Assembly: GCA_036674765.1 (NCBI GenBank)
Contig: JARVKI010000001.1
Location: forward strand, 620,001-684,000
Source of the DNA: Seiridium cupressi
Lineage: Eukaryota > Ascomycota > Sordariomycetes > Amphisphaeriales > Sporocadaceae
Length of the DNA: 64,000 bases
Reading direction: 5' to 3'
Part shown: piece after piece, positions 33,339-45,781 of the stretch
How positions within the stretch are numbered: position 1 is the stretch's first letter
Layout: the number at the start of each line of letters is the position of its first letter
Translations under genes and position numbers: made by a program
The notes under the pieces: model-generated
What the model saw: the letters and a program-made list of their open reading frames with translations, nothing else
What the model was told of the DNA's origin: nothing
The model's database searches: none

Positions 33339-33985
33339 AATTGTCTTTAGTATCTGTTTTCAAATAGCATCGTTCCGTGGAGTGTCTTGCGCGTCATGCA
33401 ACATACCAATAGTCCTCACTCAATCAAAGCCAAATCGCCAAAACCTCGTCAACAGCCATGAATACATTCCATGTTGAGGAAATCCAGACCCTGACTGTCT
33501 AGTATCAACGGATCGAATGCCGTCTTGGCAGTTCTAAGGACTTACTAAAAGATGAGGCTTTAGATACCAAGCATTGGCGCGGATCTGGAACAGCTCTGGT
33601 ATCCCGATCCAACGCTCGGCAATTGGGCTGTGGTAGCAAATGAGATCTTATTATTCTTCACGTTCAAATCTTCATCTCGGCCAAACACGATCAAACTTGG
33701 CTGATGTCATTAGTATATGTGAAGCAATGTACAGTTAGCCTGGATGTATTATTGGACAGGCTACCGATAGTCCTGCTTTTGACTTCTCACCAGCATATCT
33801 CTCACCGCAGTGTCAGACTCGCCATCTTGGCTTTGGCCGTTAACTAGGACATGTGACGCAAACAACCTCCCATGGGTATGAGTGTTATAAACATATATAA
33901 CCATCTCCACAGACTTAATAGACCATCACGGCGAGGATGTGCTGTATCAAACTCGTGCGTACTACATCCACGCGGTATAGACACA
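33339..33985. other. intergenic region with former oxidase promoter
   Basis: 647 bases. A TATA-like ATATATAA at about 33892-33899 lies about 90 bases before the start of the oxidase pseudogene. Confidence 0.4.
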
Positions 33986-35853
33986 ATGGACGACAACGCT
34001 CGCTATTCCGACGACGATGAAACAGAAAGCTTCGTGAGAGAGCTCGACAAGGACGGCGATGGTCACATTGTTTATAACGAAGTAGAGCAGAGGCTCGACC
34101 TCGCACACGACGAGATTACACCAGACGCCAAACCGCACAATCTGCACCGTGACAGTAAAGACGATGAGACCCGCCACCACTTCCTGCGGAGCATCATCGG
34201 ATCTCACGCGCAGCGTATCCCACGAGCCGGGTTCGCATCTCGCGTGCGGGAGTGGAAGGTACACTCCTTGAAGAGGATTCCGAGGACAAGAAGCGCGAGG
34301 ACGGTATAATCAAGTCCATGAAGACATGGCGTCGCTTTCGCTCCTATTGGTCAGTCAGGGGTCCAGTATCATGTTTGTAGCCCGAGTAGTTAGCATGCAG
34401 ACGACATTCGGAGCATGGCAGTTGGTCAAATATGTCACGGGAATCGAGTACCGGGCGACTTTTGGACGGGGTGTGGTGCTCGCAAAGACGTGTGCTGGAC
34501 TACCCGGTTGGTCTGGTATCGTGACCTTGGGACTGTCTTACATTTTGTCTCTATTGAATCTTCCTCAGGTGCGCAAGCGCAACTATGAGAGTTTTCAACT
34601 TGGCCATCTTTTCATCTATCCCATAATTACGCTCTTGTGTGCTCATGGCACGCCGGCATTACTTCAATGGCCCATGCTTGAATCTTTTCTCGCGTTCCCC
34701 ATGCTACTTGTTCTGGCCGAGAGGTTGACTCGTGTAGCGGTGGGATTTCATCGGATCCTAGCAACCTTTACGATGCTCTATGATCAGACACTACAGATCA
34801 AGACTACGATACCGACTGAGCGGATCTGGAAGTATCAAGCCGGTCAATACGTATTCCTCCAAGTCCCAAAGCTGAGCTTCTTTCAATGGCATCCGTTTGC
34901 CGTTTCTGTCTGTGTCGGAAGGGAGATGTGGCTTCACATTAGAGTTGATGGTAGTTGGACGCGGAAGCTGAAAAATCTAGGAGAGATGTCGGACACGGCC
35001 AGGTTGATATTGGTATCAACGGCCCTTTTGGAGCTCCAGCTCAGCGATTCTATCACTTTGATCAAGCCATCATTATTGGAGCGGGTATTGGGGTCACACC
35101 CTCTTCAGGTATCCTGATGGACCTCCAAACAAAAGACAACCAACTTCATGGAGGCCCAGGCACACTGGGCGAACTACCGACTGGGCCTGGCGAGACAAGT
35201 TTATCGGCTGCACCGTCACAAGGTGGAGATTCGCCATGAACGGCCTCCCCAGCTTCAAACAGCAGCACTGCTATTGAGTCAGTAAATGGTACCGGGCAAT
35301 TACCACCTCTACTGAAACATGCCGGGAACACCGATGAACCGTATCGCCCTATCGACTTCCACTGAATGGTCCACGAGCGTAATCAATTACTCTGATTCTC
35401 GGATCTCCTGAACACGGTTTCTAAATCCCAGATATGGCACCGCCAACACAATCCCAACTGCCATTTAACATGAACATGAAGACACGCGTTACCCAGAAAC
35501 GAAAGAGTATTGCCACTCACGTGTATAGATGGCTACTAGAGATGCATAGAACGGAAGACCACCCTGAGTCGCCACTAATAGGACTCATCAATCCAACGCA
35601 TTTTGGAAGGCCTGACTTTGTGCAGATCCTCGACAGCCATTGCGAGGACATGAAGAAGCTGAAGGCCAGGAATATAAAAAGGTTTGAGAGCGGGTCAAAT
35701 GAACGACTCAAAGTGGGCGTGCTCTTTTGCGGCACTCCTGTCATTGGTGAAGTCTTGGCAGATCGGTGCCGTAGGTTGTCGGCGGGAGGGCGTATGGATG
35801 GTACAAAAATTGAGTACCATTTCATGATGGAAGTATTTGGATGCATTGGATAG
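33986..35853 (+). pseudogene. EF-hand NADPH oxidase (NoxC-like), multiply broken
   Basis: Relic of a superoxide-producing NADPH oxidase of the fungal EF-hand class (NoxC-like). The start encodes an EF-hand, ELDKDGDGHIVYNEVEQRL. Later pieces show VKYVTGIEYRATFGRGVVLA, the FAD-binding FFQWHPFAVSVCVG, INGPFGAPAQRFYHFDQA, the NADPH loop IIGAGIGVTPSSGIL, and the C-terminal FCGTPVIGEVLADRC and YHFMMEVFG. The pieces lie in changing frames: one-base losses are needed near 34270, 34360 and 35000, and again near 35445. TGA stands for Trp at 35363 (DFH-stop-MV) and 35393 (QLL-stop-FSDLL). About 100 residues are missing between LAKTCAG and LPGWSG, the part that carries the heme-binding histidine helices. 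So the gene cannot make an active oxidase. Confidence 0.88.
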
Positions 35854-36534
35854 ACATGCCACTGGGGAGGGTCACGCTATAAACCACCGCGGCGTTAGCT
35901 TGGTCCAACATTTCATGGCAAACAGTACGCAGCACTAGACCCAAGAGACTTTTCATGCATACAGGGCAATGAGCGAGGGAACAGCTTCTCCATATTACAT
36001 ATTAACTAATTTTTCACTTCAGGAAGACCTGCAAACGCTTGAGCTTCTCTTGCTGCTCGGGATGCAAAAGCAGAGTTGAACTATGAAGTACTTATATATT
36101 TACCTAGGGCACTAACGGCGAGGCCGCTGAAAGCAGCCACAGAGTGTGAGAGGGATGCGAGCCGCCTATTCGTGTCAAATTGTCCAATGCCAAGACGATA
36201 TCCCGGAAAGTTGAGGTATTGCATGCCGAGTCTTGCGGGGCAGCAAAATCACGACAACATGAACTATAACGCAAGGTAGATCGCATCTCGGCTGAATGGG
36301 TGCTCGGGATTGAATAGCACGAAGCATCGGGCTTTTCCTGTCAATCTGGCATTCAGAGTATGTGGAAATAGCGTGATGAACGGAAAAACATGCAGCAAAG
36401 CTTGTTTATTTCTATGGCCCTGGTTATAGACCAAAGTATATAATTAACAACATGTCCCTCTACAACTTCGTTTTTACTAGCTATCGGAGCATATGTTCGG
36501 TATTTCTCTGCCCAGCCGCCGATCGGATCATACA
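35854..36534. other. intergenic region
   Basis: 681 bases between the oxidase relic and the acetylesterase; no gene seen. Confidence 0.5.
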
Positions 36535-37390
36535 ATGCATGGAATTATTCACTTGATGTTGACAGCACTACCTGCTATAGCTCTAGCCTTTCCCACCAAA
36601 AATGGCAATAGGAAACCCGCAGCCTTCTTCCTTGCTGGCGACTCTACCACTGCCATTGATGGTGGCTGGGGAAACGGTCTCCTGGCTACCCTCCGTGATC
36701 CCGCCTGGGGCCTCAATATCGGGCAAAGTGGTGCAACGACGGTTTCTTATCAACAAGGTGGCAATTGGACGAATATCACAACACATGTCGAAGCGTACGC
36801 CACGAATTATAATACTTATGTAACGATCAGCGTGAGACCACGGACGAATAACATGTGATGAACTACCGCTTATAACCAGCAGTTTGGCCACAATGACCAG
36901 AAAGCCACAAGCAATGTGACGTTTGAAGAATACCAGAACAACCTCATCAAGTTCGCAGAGGAAGTCAAATCTCGAGGTGGATCTCCTGTTTGTGCTCCTC
37001 TTAATACTTTGCTCAGCCCGAACACTCTTACTAATACACTTAAAGCTTCTCGTTTCGTCCCTGAGCCGACGAGTCTTCACTTCCGAGCACAATGCTACCG
37101 ACAGTTTACACGACCAACGCCTAGCGGCCATATACGCCGCGAACGTGACTGGCTCTCCCATCATTGATCTGAACGTTGCCAGTCTCAATTATGTGAACAA
37201 AATCGGGGAGGATGCAGCCCACACCTACAACTTGAGCCCGAGCGACAACACACATTTGAATGCCTGGGGCGAAGTCGTGTTTGGACGAATGGTGGCTGAT
37301 TTGATAGTTAGAGCGTTACCACGTCTAGATAAATGGATTGCGCCAAACGAGACGTTGAGCACCGAGATTTGGAGTGGGATTGCTGCGTGA
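36535..37390 (+). CDS. rhamnogalacturonan acetylesterase, CE12-like
   Basis: Secreted SGNH esterase that deacetylates the rhamnogalacturonan backbone of pectin. Exons 36535-36831, 36880-36987 and 37046-37390 give 249 residues, the usual family size. The ATG at 36535 gives a compact signal peptide (IHLMLTALPAIALAFP); an upstream ATG at 36493 would spoil it. Block I is FFLAGDSTTA with the nucleophile Ser; the oxyanion Gly and Asn are in LNIGQSGATT and QFGHNDQK; the catalytic Asp and His are in SPSDNTHLNAWGE. The second intron has a weak donor (GTTTGT) but a good ACTAATAC branch and gives the expected RRVFTSEHNATDSLHDQRLA. N-glycosylation sequons are visible (NWT, NAT, NVT). With the CE16 and GH2 genes it points to growth on plant wall material. 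Confidence 0.92.
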
Positions 37391-38516
37391 AGTGGTGTTG
37401 TTTGCGAGGCGTAGGGTACAGAAGTGTTGAAATGCACATGGGAAGAATCAAGATATTCATTGCTATAACTGGTCAGTGGTGAACATGACATGACATGACA
37501 AATCAAGATCGTCATTGCTAGTATTCTGATCATGTCCCTCTATACTGTAACTAGAGCTAATTATACAAGAAAATGAAACCACGACGTTCGACATTGATCC
37601 AGCATAGTAGTACTAAGTTCTTTACGGTTTCGGACCCAAGGACTAATGTATTTAACAACAAGCAAGTAGCGACCTCCAAACAAATGTGCTCCGACCTCGA
37701 AGTTTACTCTTTTACAGACCTGATGACAAATATTTTTATATGCTGTGCGCCAAATCCTTCATCAAAGGGCAATACTAAGTCGTGACTGACCCGTCCAGTC
37801 TATTTGACCAGATACCGACTCCCGGGCAAGCTTGCACTACGGCCACGGCGATGCGGAGTTGTGTTGGATCGACGATCATGGCGAAGGTTCATATTGTGCT
37901 CCGGAATTAATTGCAGCAACCCACGTAAAAGCTATGGGCAAGCATGTGCTTCGGCGGGCGCAGCCGGACAAGGTTTCTCTAGAACCAGAATCTGCTGGTA
38001 ACTTCTAATAGAAAACGATCTTCTGGATCGTTATGGAGATTAGTAAGAAGGAAAGATAGTAGGTAACAAGATCGATGGATAGATTACATGTCATCAGTGA
38101 TTTACAGCATGATCACGGGCAAGTCAGCTGATTAGAGGGGCCGCGGCGTTTGCGCTGTCATCTCGCAACTAACGGCGCCAAGGTCCGTCCCGAGCTTTCC
38201 CTTGTAATCCATCAGCTTTTTGCCCCGCCGATGGATTGGTGACTCTTCGCTGGTGTCTCGAGTCTCTTTCCCCTCCACAACTCTCCGGGGTTCGTCCATC
38301 TTGGACCCCTTCATCTTCGTCTTCTTTATCTTATCACCGTTCCATTGTCTTTGTGACCCTCACTGTTTTCTCGGGTGGCGTCATTGGGCCCCCTGTACCA
38401 ACACCCTCGCAGGACCGCTTTTCCAGCGGCCTTCGTCATCGCCGTGCCTTGGGCTCCGGTCCGCCGATACCGTGAATCGATCGCGTCTGTCTTCGAGTCC
38501 AGGCGACTCGGCCATC
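37391..38516. other. intergenic region before the RING gene
   Basis: About 1.1 kb. No gene seen. It includes a short tandem CATGA run (about 37484-37499) and an imperfect direct repeat starting AATCAAGAT at about 37447 and 37501. The last 300 bases are the likely promoter and leader of the RING gene. Confidence 0.5.
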
Positions 38517-40544
38517 ATGAACTCAACCCCGTCCAACTTGGGAGGCAAATCCCTGTCGGCGTCAGCTTCAAGCTTCACTCCGTCGCAGCCAGTGTCCGTA
38601 CCGTCACCAAATTTTGATTCCAATTCTCGCCGCTCCGCCCTCTCCAGCCCAGCTCTCTCGTATACTGCGCCGAGGAAGGGCCAAGCCGCTCGGAAGCAGC
38701 ACAAAGATAAGAAGAGGCCACTCAGGGAGGGTAGATTGGATAATGACGATGCCATGGACGAACTTGTGAGCCACCCCTGTTGAAGTGATCCCAGCCAGGT
38801 TCCGTATTGATGTGAGGCACAGAGAGCCATGAGAAATGCTTCCAGCCGGAGAGGCCAAACCTCGATAACGCATCTTCTCAACTACTCGGCTCCCTTACGC
38901 CATTCGCACGACTACGGTTATGGCCACGGTCACGGCCGGTCAGCTCGAAGACAACCCACATGGGGCCCTGGGTCTGGATACCACCCCGTCGACAAGGCCA
39001 AGTTTGTGCACGCCAACTACCGGTTTGTAGTTGATCCCAGCGGCAGTTATACCGCCCAAGCGGGCGATGCGGACAAGCACCTCGACTGGAACGACGTCCA
39101 ACAGATCATCGCCTCGACAGAATCGCAGTCGACATCATGCCCGATCTGCCTCTCCGAGCCGGTAGCGCCTCGCATGGCCCGATGCGGGCACATCTTTTGC
39201 CTTCCCTGCATGATACGATTCCTGAATTCTACGAGCGATGACGAATCGAGTTCGAGAAAAGAGACTCGGTGGAAGAAATGCCCGATCTGTGAGGACACTT
39301 TCAAAATGGCCGAGACCCGGCCAGTTCGTTTCTATGCTGGGCAGGAAAGCCCACTGCCCGGACCAGGTCATGATGTTGTCCTGAGACTGATGGTTCGAGA
39401 GTCTACTTCGACATTGGCTTTACCAAACGAAGGAGGCACAGACCCCGTGAACGTGGGCGAGGAGGTTCCTTGGCACTTTGCGGCGAACGTCATGGATTAC
39501 GCGCGAATCATGAAGGGCACAAATGACTACATGGTCAGTGAATACGACAGAGAAATAGAAGATTTGAGGAAGCAATCCACGGAGGACGAGATTCAGTTTG
39601 GCGTCGAGGATGGCGATTGGACGCTCAGGGCCATCAGAGCCGTTTCTGCTGCGAAAGACCGGCTCAAGGAGGCTAAAAACAGCGACAACGGCGATATCCC
39701 AGGGAACGGCCCGATCAAGACACAGATCAAACATGCCACCAGCTACCCATTCCATTTCTACAGCGCGCCTCCACATCTCTACCTGTCGCCGCTAGATATT
39801 CGTATCCTGAAGAGCAAGTTTGGAGATTATTCCAACTTCCCATCGACACTTCTGCCTCGTGTCGAACACATTTCCACTGGCCATGTCGTTGACGATGTGC
39901 TCAGAAAGCGTGCCAAATATCTCGCACATCTTCCACACGGCTGTGTGGTCAATTTTCTCGAATGCGATTGGACAGATATCGTTCCTGCAGAGATTCTAGA
40001 CACTTTCTCTGGCGAATTAGAAAAGCGGCGGAAGTCGCATCGAGACAAGGATGCCCAGGAGGAAAGAGAGAGATTGCAAGCCGAGCGGCTGGAAGCCGCG
40101 GCTATTGGTCGTAGCACTCGACGGCACTTTGACAACGCCAACGACGTCTCTTTTGAGTCGACACCGGCGCTCAGCTCGGAGGACTTCCAACCCCTCGGTT
40201 CAGCAGCCGGCACAACACCGCCGAACCCAAGGCCAGGCTTTGAGCAGCTCGCTGATATGTCTACCAGTCCTTCGACGTCAAAGACGGTGTGGGGTACACG
40301 GGTCCTTGCTCCATCCCCCGATCTTGGGGCCGTGCCTGAGGCTTTAGCCAATGCCAACGATGGCTGGCTCAAGGACGACGAACTTCTTGGTGCTGCAGAC
40401 ATCGCTTTGCAGATGGAAGCCTTTGGGATTGAGGGAGCCAGCTCAGGCCCTAGCACTCCCGGTGCAGTGCCGGGAGGTGGTGGAAAGAAGAAAAAGAAGC
40501 AAAAGATTACCTTGATGAGCACTGGTGGCCGCCGTGGCAATTAA
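38517..40544 (+). CDS. RING-finger protein, RNF10/Mag2-like ubiquitin ligase
   Basis: Predicted E3 ubiquitin ligase. Exons 38517-38765 and 38823-40544 give 656 residues; the intron acceptor must be the first of three consecutive AGs to keep phase 0. The RING domain starts at CPICLSEPVAPRMARCGHIF, continues CLPCMIRFL and ends KKCPICED, a C3HC4 arrangement. Before it are a basic Ser-rich lead and WGPGSGYHPVDKAKFVHANY, which fits the RNF10/Mag2 family (yeast Mag2 and human RNF10 act on the small ribosomal subunit). After it come SYPFHFYSAPPHLYLSPLDI, found in the family, a charged helix rich in Arg/Glu, and a basic tail GGGKKKKKQK. The role in 40S quality control is by homology only. Intact. Confidence 0.85.
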
Positions 40545-43298
40545 ATAAACAAAGGCTTTGGTTCGGGACCCACGGCGCCTGTGGGCACAACCCATTTAGA
40601 ATGAAATGTCCTGCAATCTGTATGGGCGTATGATTGTGCGGTATTGAATTTTGGAGCACTTCGGTGCTTTTACCGTCGGTAGCGGCTGCATTTTGAAAGA
40701 CGAGCTTGGCCGAAATAGCGATGTAAATGTAACCACGCAGCCACGAACTGCATAGCGCAGTCAATATCACAATCAATGAACTATACTACAACTCTACAGC
40801 TATTTACTCCAGCCATTCTATTCCCATCAAGGTGGTACAACAGAAGCTTCTCCCACGGGCCAACAGGATTTCGGATCTCAAGTAGTTACTCCTTGCTCGA
40901 TCGAAAGGGCGATTCTATCAGGAATGAGTTGGTGTACCGCAAACAACGGGGTTGCTCAAACATTGAGACAGTCACGCATGGACAGCAGCTGGAGAGTGAC
41001 CACATGTCACAGCGCTTCACCGCCTTCGTTTCTTGCATCTTTGGGATCTTTCAAGTTGAATTGTCTGAATGGATGGTCGTGGAAAACATGCAGGCCTTGC
41101 TGTGTAAGTCAGGATCACTCATGGGTAATCTTTTTGTCGCTGAGACCAGCTGTGCTTTGGGATGGGCGAGCAGCCTCCCGGTACTCTGGATATCGTAGCA
41201 TCGGTTAATAGGATGCAGGCAATCAGCTGGCACGGGCATACAACCACGCGTAGTCGCAATCTGCGGTCTCTCGATACACAACTATGCAGCAGGTTTAGGG
41301 TTGTGTGCACATCCGTTCCCGGGCAAACACGAGGCAAGAGTGATGTTGGCCAGCACCTGTAGAACGATGCCATACCCCCGTGTCCTAATATGTACGATCC
41401 TTTGCATGGCGGATGGGTGTGTGTGTGCGTGTCTAAACGGTACTTGGATCAAGGCGTAATAACCTAGGTAGATTTTCGATCGTCGTAACGCGGCTGGAAG
41501 TGCAACGGTCCTGATCACTTGAACATCACGATTAAGCATACTGATCGTTTATCATGATCCTTGGACTTACCCCGCACACTCCTCCCCCGCAGTCGGGCTG
41601 GATCGTTACTTGCCCCACAAGTGACGATGGGGAGCCAGGGAGCGTGGGCGCATTTGGCTCTGCTTAGGTCCGTCATACATGCATTCCAGGCATAATTGCT
41701 TCCGTAGCCACCTCATGTCACGATTCGACTTCGACTTTTTGCAGAACCTTGCAGGGGACTTGGGAACTTCTCGCCCGTTGCTGCCGAGCACACCGCCGGC
41801 GCTCTTTTCTTACTGCAGGTGCATGCAGATCAATGTCTTGGTCCCAGGCCTTGCAGCACGCCAGAACGACCAGTGACTGGCGGAATCAGAACAGATGGTG
41901 ATGCATGATGAACCGCTCGCTACAACCTGCAGCAAGCAATGCCTTGGTCGACTCTCGGGACAATTCCATCCCAACGTATGCCTGGCTTTCTTCTGCCCTG
42001 CTGATCACCAACTCGCGGATCTTTATGTCGACTTGGGACTGGCTCTGATCTGGACTGTCGGGAGGCAGGTATCCCGTATACTTTTAACTTTCGTGGCATT
42101 GCCCGGGGAAATGAATTGCACCATGTCTGCATAGTAAGATAGCAGCATGCCACTCACCAACACAAGGGCCTCCTGCAAGTGCATGAAGAACCCGGAAAGC
42201 TGCAAGAATAATCTTGGGCTTGGCCTTGGCCGCCCAGTTCAACGGTGATGATCCCAATCTCCTAGGTGAGGGTTGCCAAAATTGGGGATTGTCGTTACAA
42301 TAAGCGTTCAATGGCACTGGACTACTCCAACGCGCGCCGTGAGGAGAATCCCAGGTGACAGCAGTGGAAGAGCCTCAGTTTCGGATAGACGTGCCACGCC
42401 CTATACCAGATATCCGAACTTGGGTCTTCTGCGCCCCGTCTTGTTCCACAGGATGCCCAAAGAAGTGCTTGGCCCATGTCGGCAGCCGGCTTGCAACGGA
42501 TAACAGCAGAAGACCACGGAGACTTCGGTTTCTACGGCCGTGGTAAATAATCAACTCGTCGTATCGTTCGACGCGCGATGCCGCGATCCAGGATCTAATG
42601 CGGCCGGCACAGTTGGCCCTAGACCTGTACAATCTCCCACTAGCACTAGCTAGATACTTAACTCCACCCCGGGTAAGCTGCTGGCTTCTCCACACCCGAA
42701 GTGACGAGCCGATGCAGCTTCAAGGATGCCCATGTTCTCGCGAGCCGGTTCCAAGCTTCCATCGTAGAGAACGTACTGCGCAGAGATGCAAGCACGAGGT
42801 TCGAGTCTGCATGTCTGCACGGCCAACAATGTCGTGCCTACATTGTCTCCATTCTTTGGCCAAGCGGCCAAGCGACCAAGCGTACTTTCGCATGCCCCAA
42901 GGATGACCCCAAGCATGGCCCAAATCATGCTCAAAGACAGATGACGCCTGCAGTGCAGCACATCACACTCGTGGAAACCAGGAACTCTATGGCTAGCACC
43001 GTTAATCTAGCGGCACGAGATTTGTTTGCATCAGACGCTTCCCATGTCTCATGCTACTTATATGACTCAAGGGCCTTCAAACATTTACTATCTGGCTTGG
43101 ATCCGGGGACTCTGCTCAAGCCTGTACTCAGTCATATACACCGTTTTGTCACTCGCCTTCCCGGCACACCCCATATTTCTTGTATTGAGGTATACCTCTC
43201 CATAATATAACAGTTTTTACGGAGAACAGCCACGTATCGTTATACTTCAAAAAGGGAATTGCAATTCGTCTGCGGAGCGAATAAGCAGCTATTTCGCC
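40545..43298. other. 2.8-kb gene-poor region
   Basis: No gene could be supported. Overlapping open frames below 190 codons on both strands show no family marks. A short GT-rich run lies at about 41417-41431. The last part should contain the promoter of the GH2 gene. Confidence 0.5.
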
Positions 43299-45781
43299 AT
43301 GCGTTCTTGTGCCATAGCCACGCTTGTGACGGCTTTTGTGGCTGTCCCGGCGTTGGGCTATGCTGTCCAGCCGCCCCCCTTGGACACGGATTGGACATAT
43401 ACAGTTGGGGAGAATCCTTGGCCCGAGCATCCGAGACCGCTTCTAGAGCGTCCGTCATGGCAGACTCTAAACGGCATATGGAAGTATCGCAATGCGAGCG
43501 CAGAAGAAGTGAGAATGGCGCCTGTCAATGAAACACTAACTCAGGATGTGTTGGTTCCTTCATGTCTCGAAAGCGGCCTTTCAGGAGTTCAGGCTCTTAA
43601 TGTGACCTACTCCTGGTGGACCAGAGACTTGGACGTACCGTCCGAATGGTTGAACGACGGCCGAGTTCTACTCAATTTTGAGGCTGTCGATTATGAGGCT
43701 ACTATATTCATCAACGGCAAGAAGGCGCTCACCCACACTGGTGGGTACTGGCACTTTAGTGTCGATGTCACGGAATTCGTCAATCCCCACATCACGAATA
43801 AACTGTACGGACTCCCTGCCCAAATCTCCACGCGAAGACCAGTAGTCAAGAGCTGATACATGAGAAAAACCCATAGCGCAGTCTTTGTCTTTGATCCGAC
43901 AGATGTCAATACTACGCTCTATAATATCCCGGTCGGCAAGCAAACACGTCATCCCGACCACATTTTCTATCGCTCATGCACCGGTATCTGGCAAACCGTA
44001 TGGATGGAGCACGTTCCAAGTACCTACATCAGCGGCCTCGATATTGCTGCGGGCATGGACGGTCAAGGTAGGTCTCTATTTTAGCATTCTTGAAACCCTA
44101 GGCGGCCAAGAGCTTACAGTAGTGCAGTCGACATGACGGTGAATGTGACTAGCTGCGACAGAGCTAGAGGATACCATAATGGCTCGGATAGTGTCAGCAT
44201 ATCATTCGTTGACGCAGACGGTAAAGAGATCGGTTCACACCAAGGCCCTGCCAATCAGGCTTTGAGTTTTGTCGTCGATTCTCCCAAGCTCTGGTCTCCC
44301 GACTCACCTACACTATACAATATTTCAGTAACAGTAGGCTCCGACGAAGTCACAAGCTACACGGGATTCCGCACTATATCAAAAGGCGAAGTTGATGGCG
44401 TCATGCGACCTTTGCTCAACGGAGAGTTTTTCTTCCATTTTGGCACACTTGACCAAGGCTTCTGGCCAGATGGAATTTATACGCCGCCGAATCGTGAGGC
44501 CATGGTCTACGATTTGAAGTACTTGAAGAGCCTCGGAATGAATATGCTTCGGAAACACGTAAGTTGGACGAGATGGGCAGGTCGATATGGTGATTGACAT
44601 TCTGTGCAGATTAAAGTTGAACCAGCCTTGTTCTACCGGGCCTGCGACGAGCTGGGGCTATTGCTCATCCAAGACATGCCCTGTCTCTATCCAAAGGACT
44701 CTGATAATATTTTCCCCACCGCTGAGCAGCAAGTGGAGTTCGAGCGACAGTTTGATATTCTCATTAATCAGCACAAATCGTATCCTAGTATCTACACATG
44801 GGTATGCCACCACTTGCTCCTACAGTGTAGCTTCAGCCCATACTGACTCGATTATAGATCATCTACAATGAAGGCTGGGGTCAGCTTAATGACGCGTCAC
44901 GTCCAGAAGCACGAATGGCGGCCAGGGCGAAAGAACTGGACCCGACGAGACTAATTGATGCCACTTCGGGATGGTGGGACAATGGAGTGGGCGATTATTC
45001 GGTAAGATGATACTTAACTCTGCCTATACACCCACCAATTTCACGCTTGTATCTCAAGCATGGCAAGCATACGAAGCTAGGACTTCCAGATCCCTTGTCA
45101 CAACACCGCCTTTTCACCCAGGTTTCTCAACTTACCCATGTGGCCTCATTCAAGCTCGACGACAGCCATTGGTGATTTGATCGTCATTTCTAATCAATTT
45201 ACAGGACAATCACCATTATGCCAACGCGCAATGTGGAACGCCATTTTACAGCATTCGGTCCCGGCCATATGATCCTCGAAGAATCGCCATTCAAGGAGAG
45301 TTCGGCGGGATTGGACACAACCTTACGATTGAGAAGTCAGTGGCAACCACTTACCCCAGGAGCTTGGCTCTGCTATAGTCTGTAAAGTGTTAGCTAATAC
45401 CTTACGCAATAGTCTCTGGAACGTTGAAGATGCGATCATCCAAATTAACCAAACATACGAATTGGACGCCGACCTCCCGACCTACAATTATAGAGCCCAT
45501 TTTTTGCTCGACGAGCTTCGCCAACAAACCGAACTGTACGCATGCAGTGGAGCAATATGGACTCAAACCACGGACGTTGAAGGCGAGGTCAATGGATGCA
45601 AGTGAAACTACTCCGAGGCTTGGTCATGGATGATCGCTAATATCCTCTAGTGATGTCATACGACCGAAGGATCAAACGACCGGATCTTGCACAATGGCAG
45701 CGTGATATTCAAGCCCTTTATGATACCGCTCAGGCAAGAGTGACTGGCGGAAACGCAACCCTAACGATGGAGCTTGCCTAG
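43299..45781 (+). CDS. secreted glycoside hydrolase family 2 (beta-galactosidase/glucuronidase-like)
   Basis: Extracellular glycosidase, 636 residues in eight exons: 43299-43804, 43877-44067, 44128-44558, 44610-44801, 44858-45001, 45205-45335, 45413-45597, 45651-45781. A signal peptide (AIATLVTAFVAVPALG) is followed by the sugar-binding domain, SWQTLNGIWKYR and NFEAVDYEATIFING, an immunoglobulin-like domain (SPKLWSPDSPTLYNISVTVG) and the TIM barrel from YTPPNREAMVYDLKYLK. The acid/base Glu is in IIYNEGWGQL and the nucleophile Glu in IAIQGEFGGIGHN. It is shorter than bacterial LacZ but normal for the fungal group. The seventh intron (45598-45650) uses a GC donor (T/GCAAGT) with GCTAAT branch and CTCTAG acceptor. 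Sequons (NAS, NET, NVT) are common. Exact sugar specificity is unknown. Confidence 0.92.

Noticed and set aside
37484..37499. Tandem CATGA run as a functional repeat or array
   Set aside because: Only three to four units of five bases; no sign of a minisatellite or CRISPR-like spacing.
40776..41198. 140-codon plus-strand frame after the RING gene
   Set aside because: No motif, and minus-strand frames of similar quality cover the same DNA.
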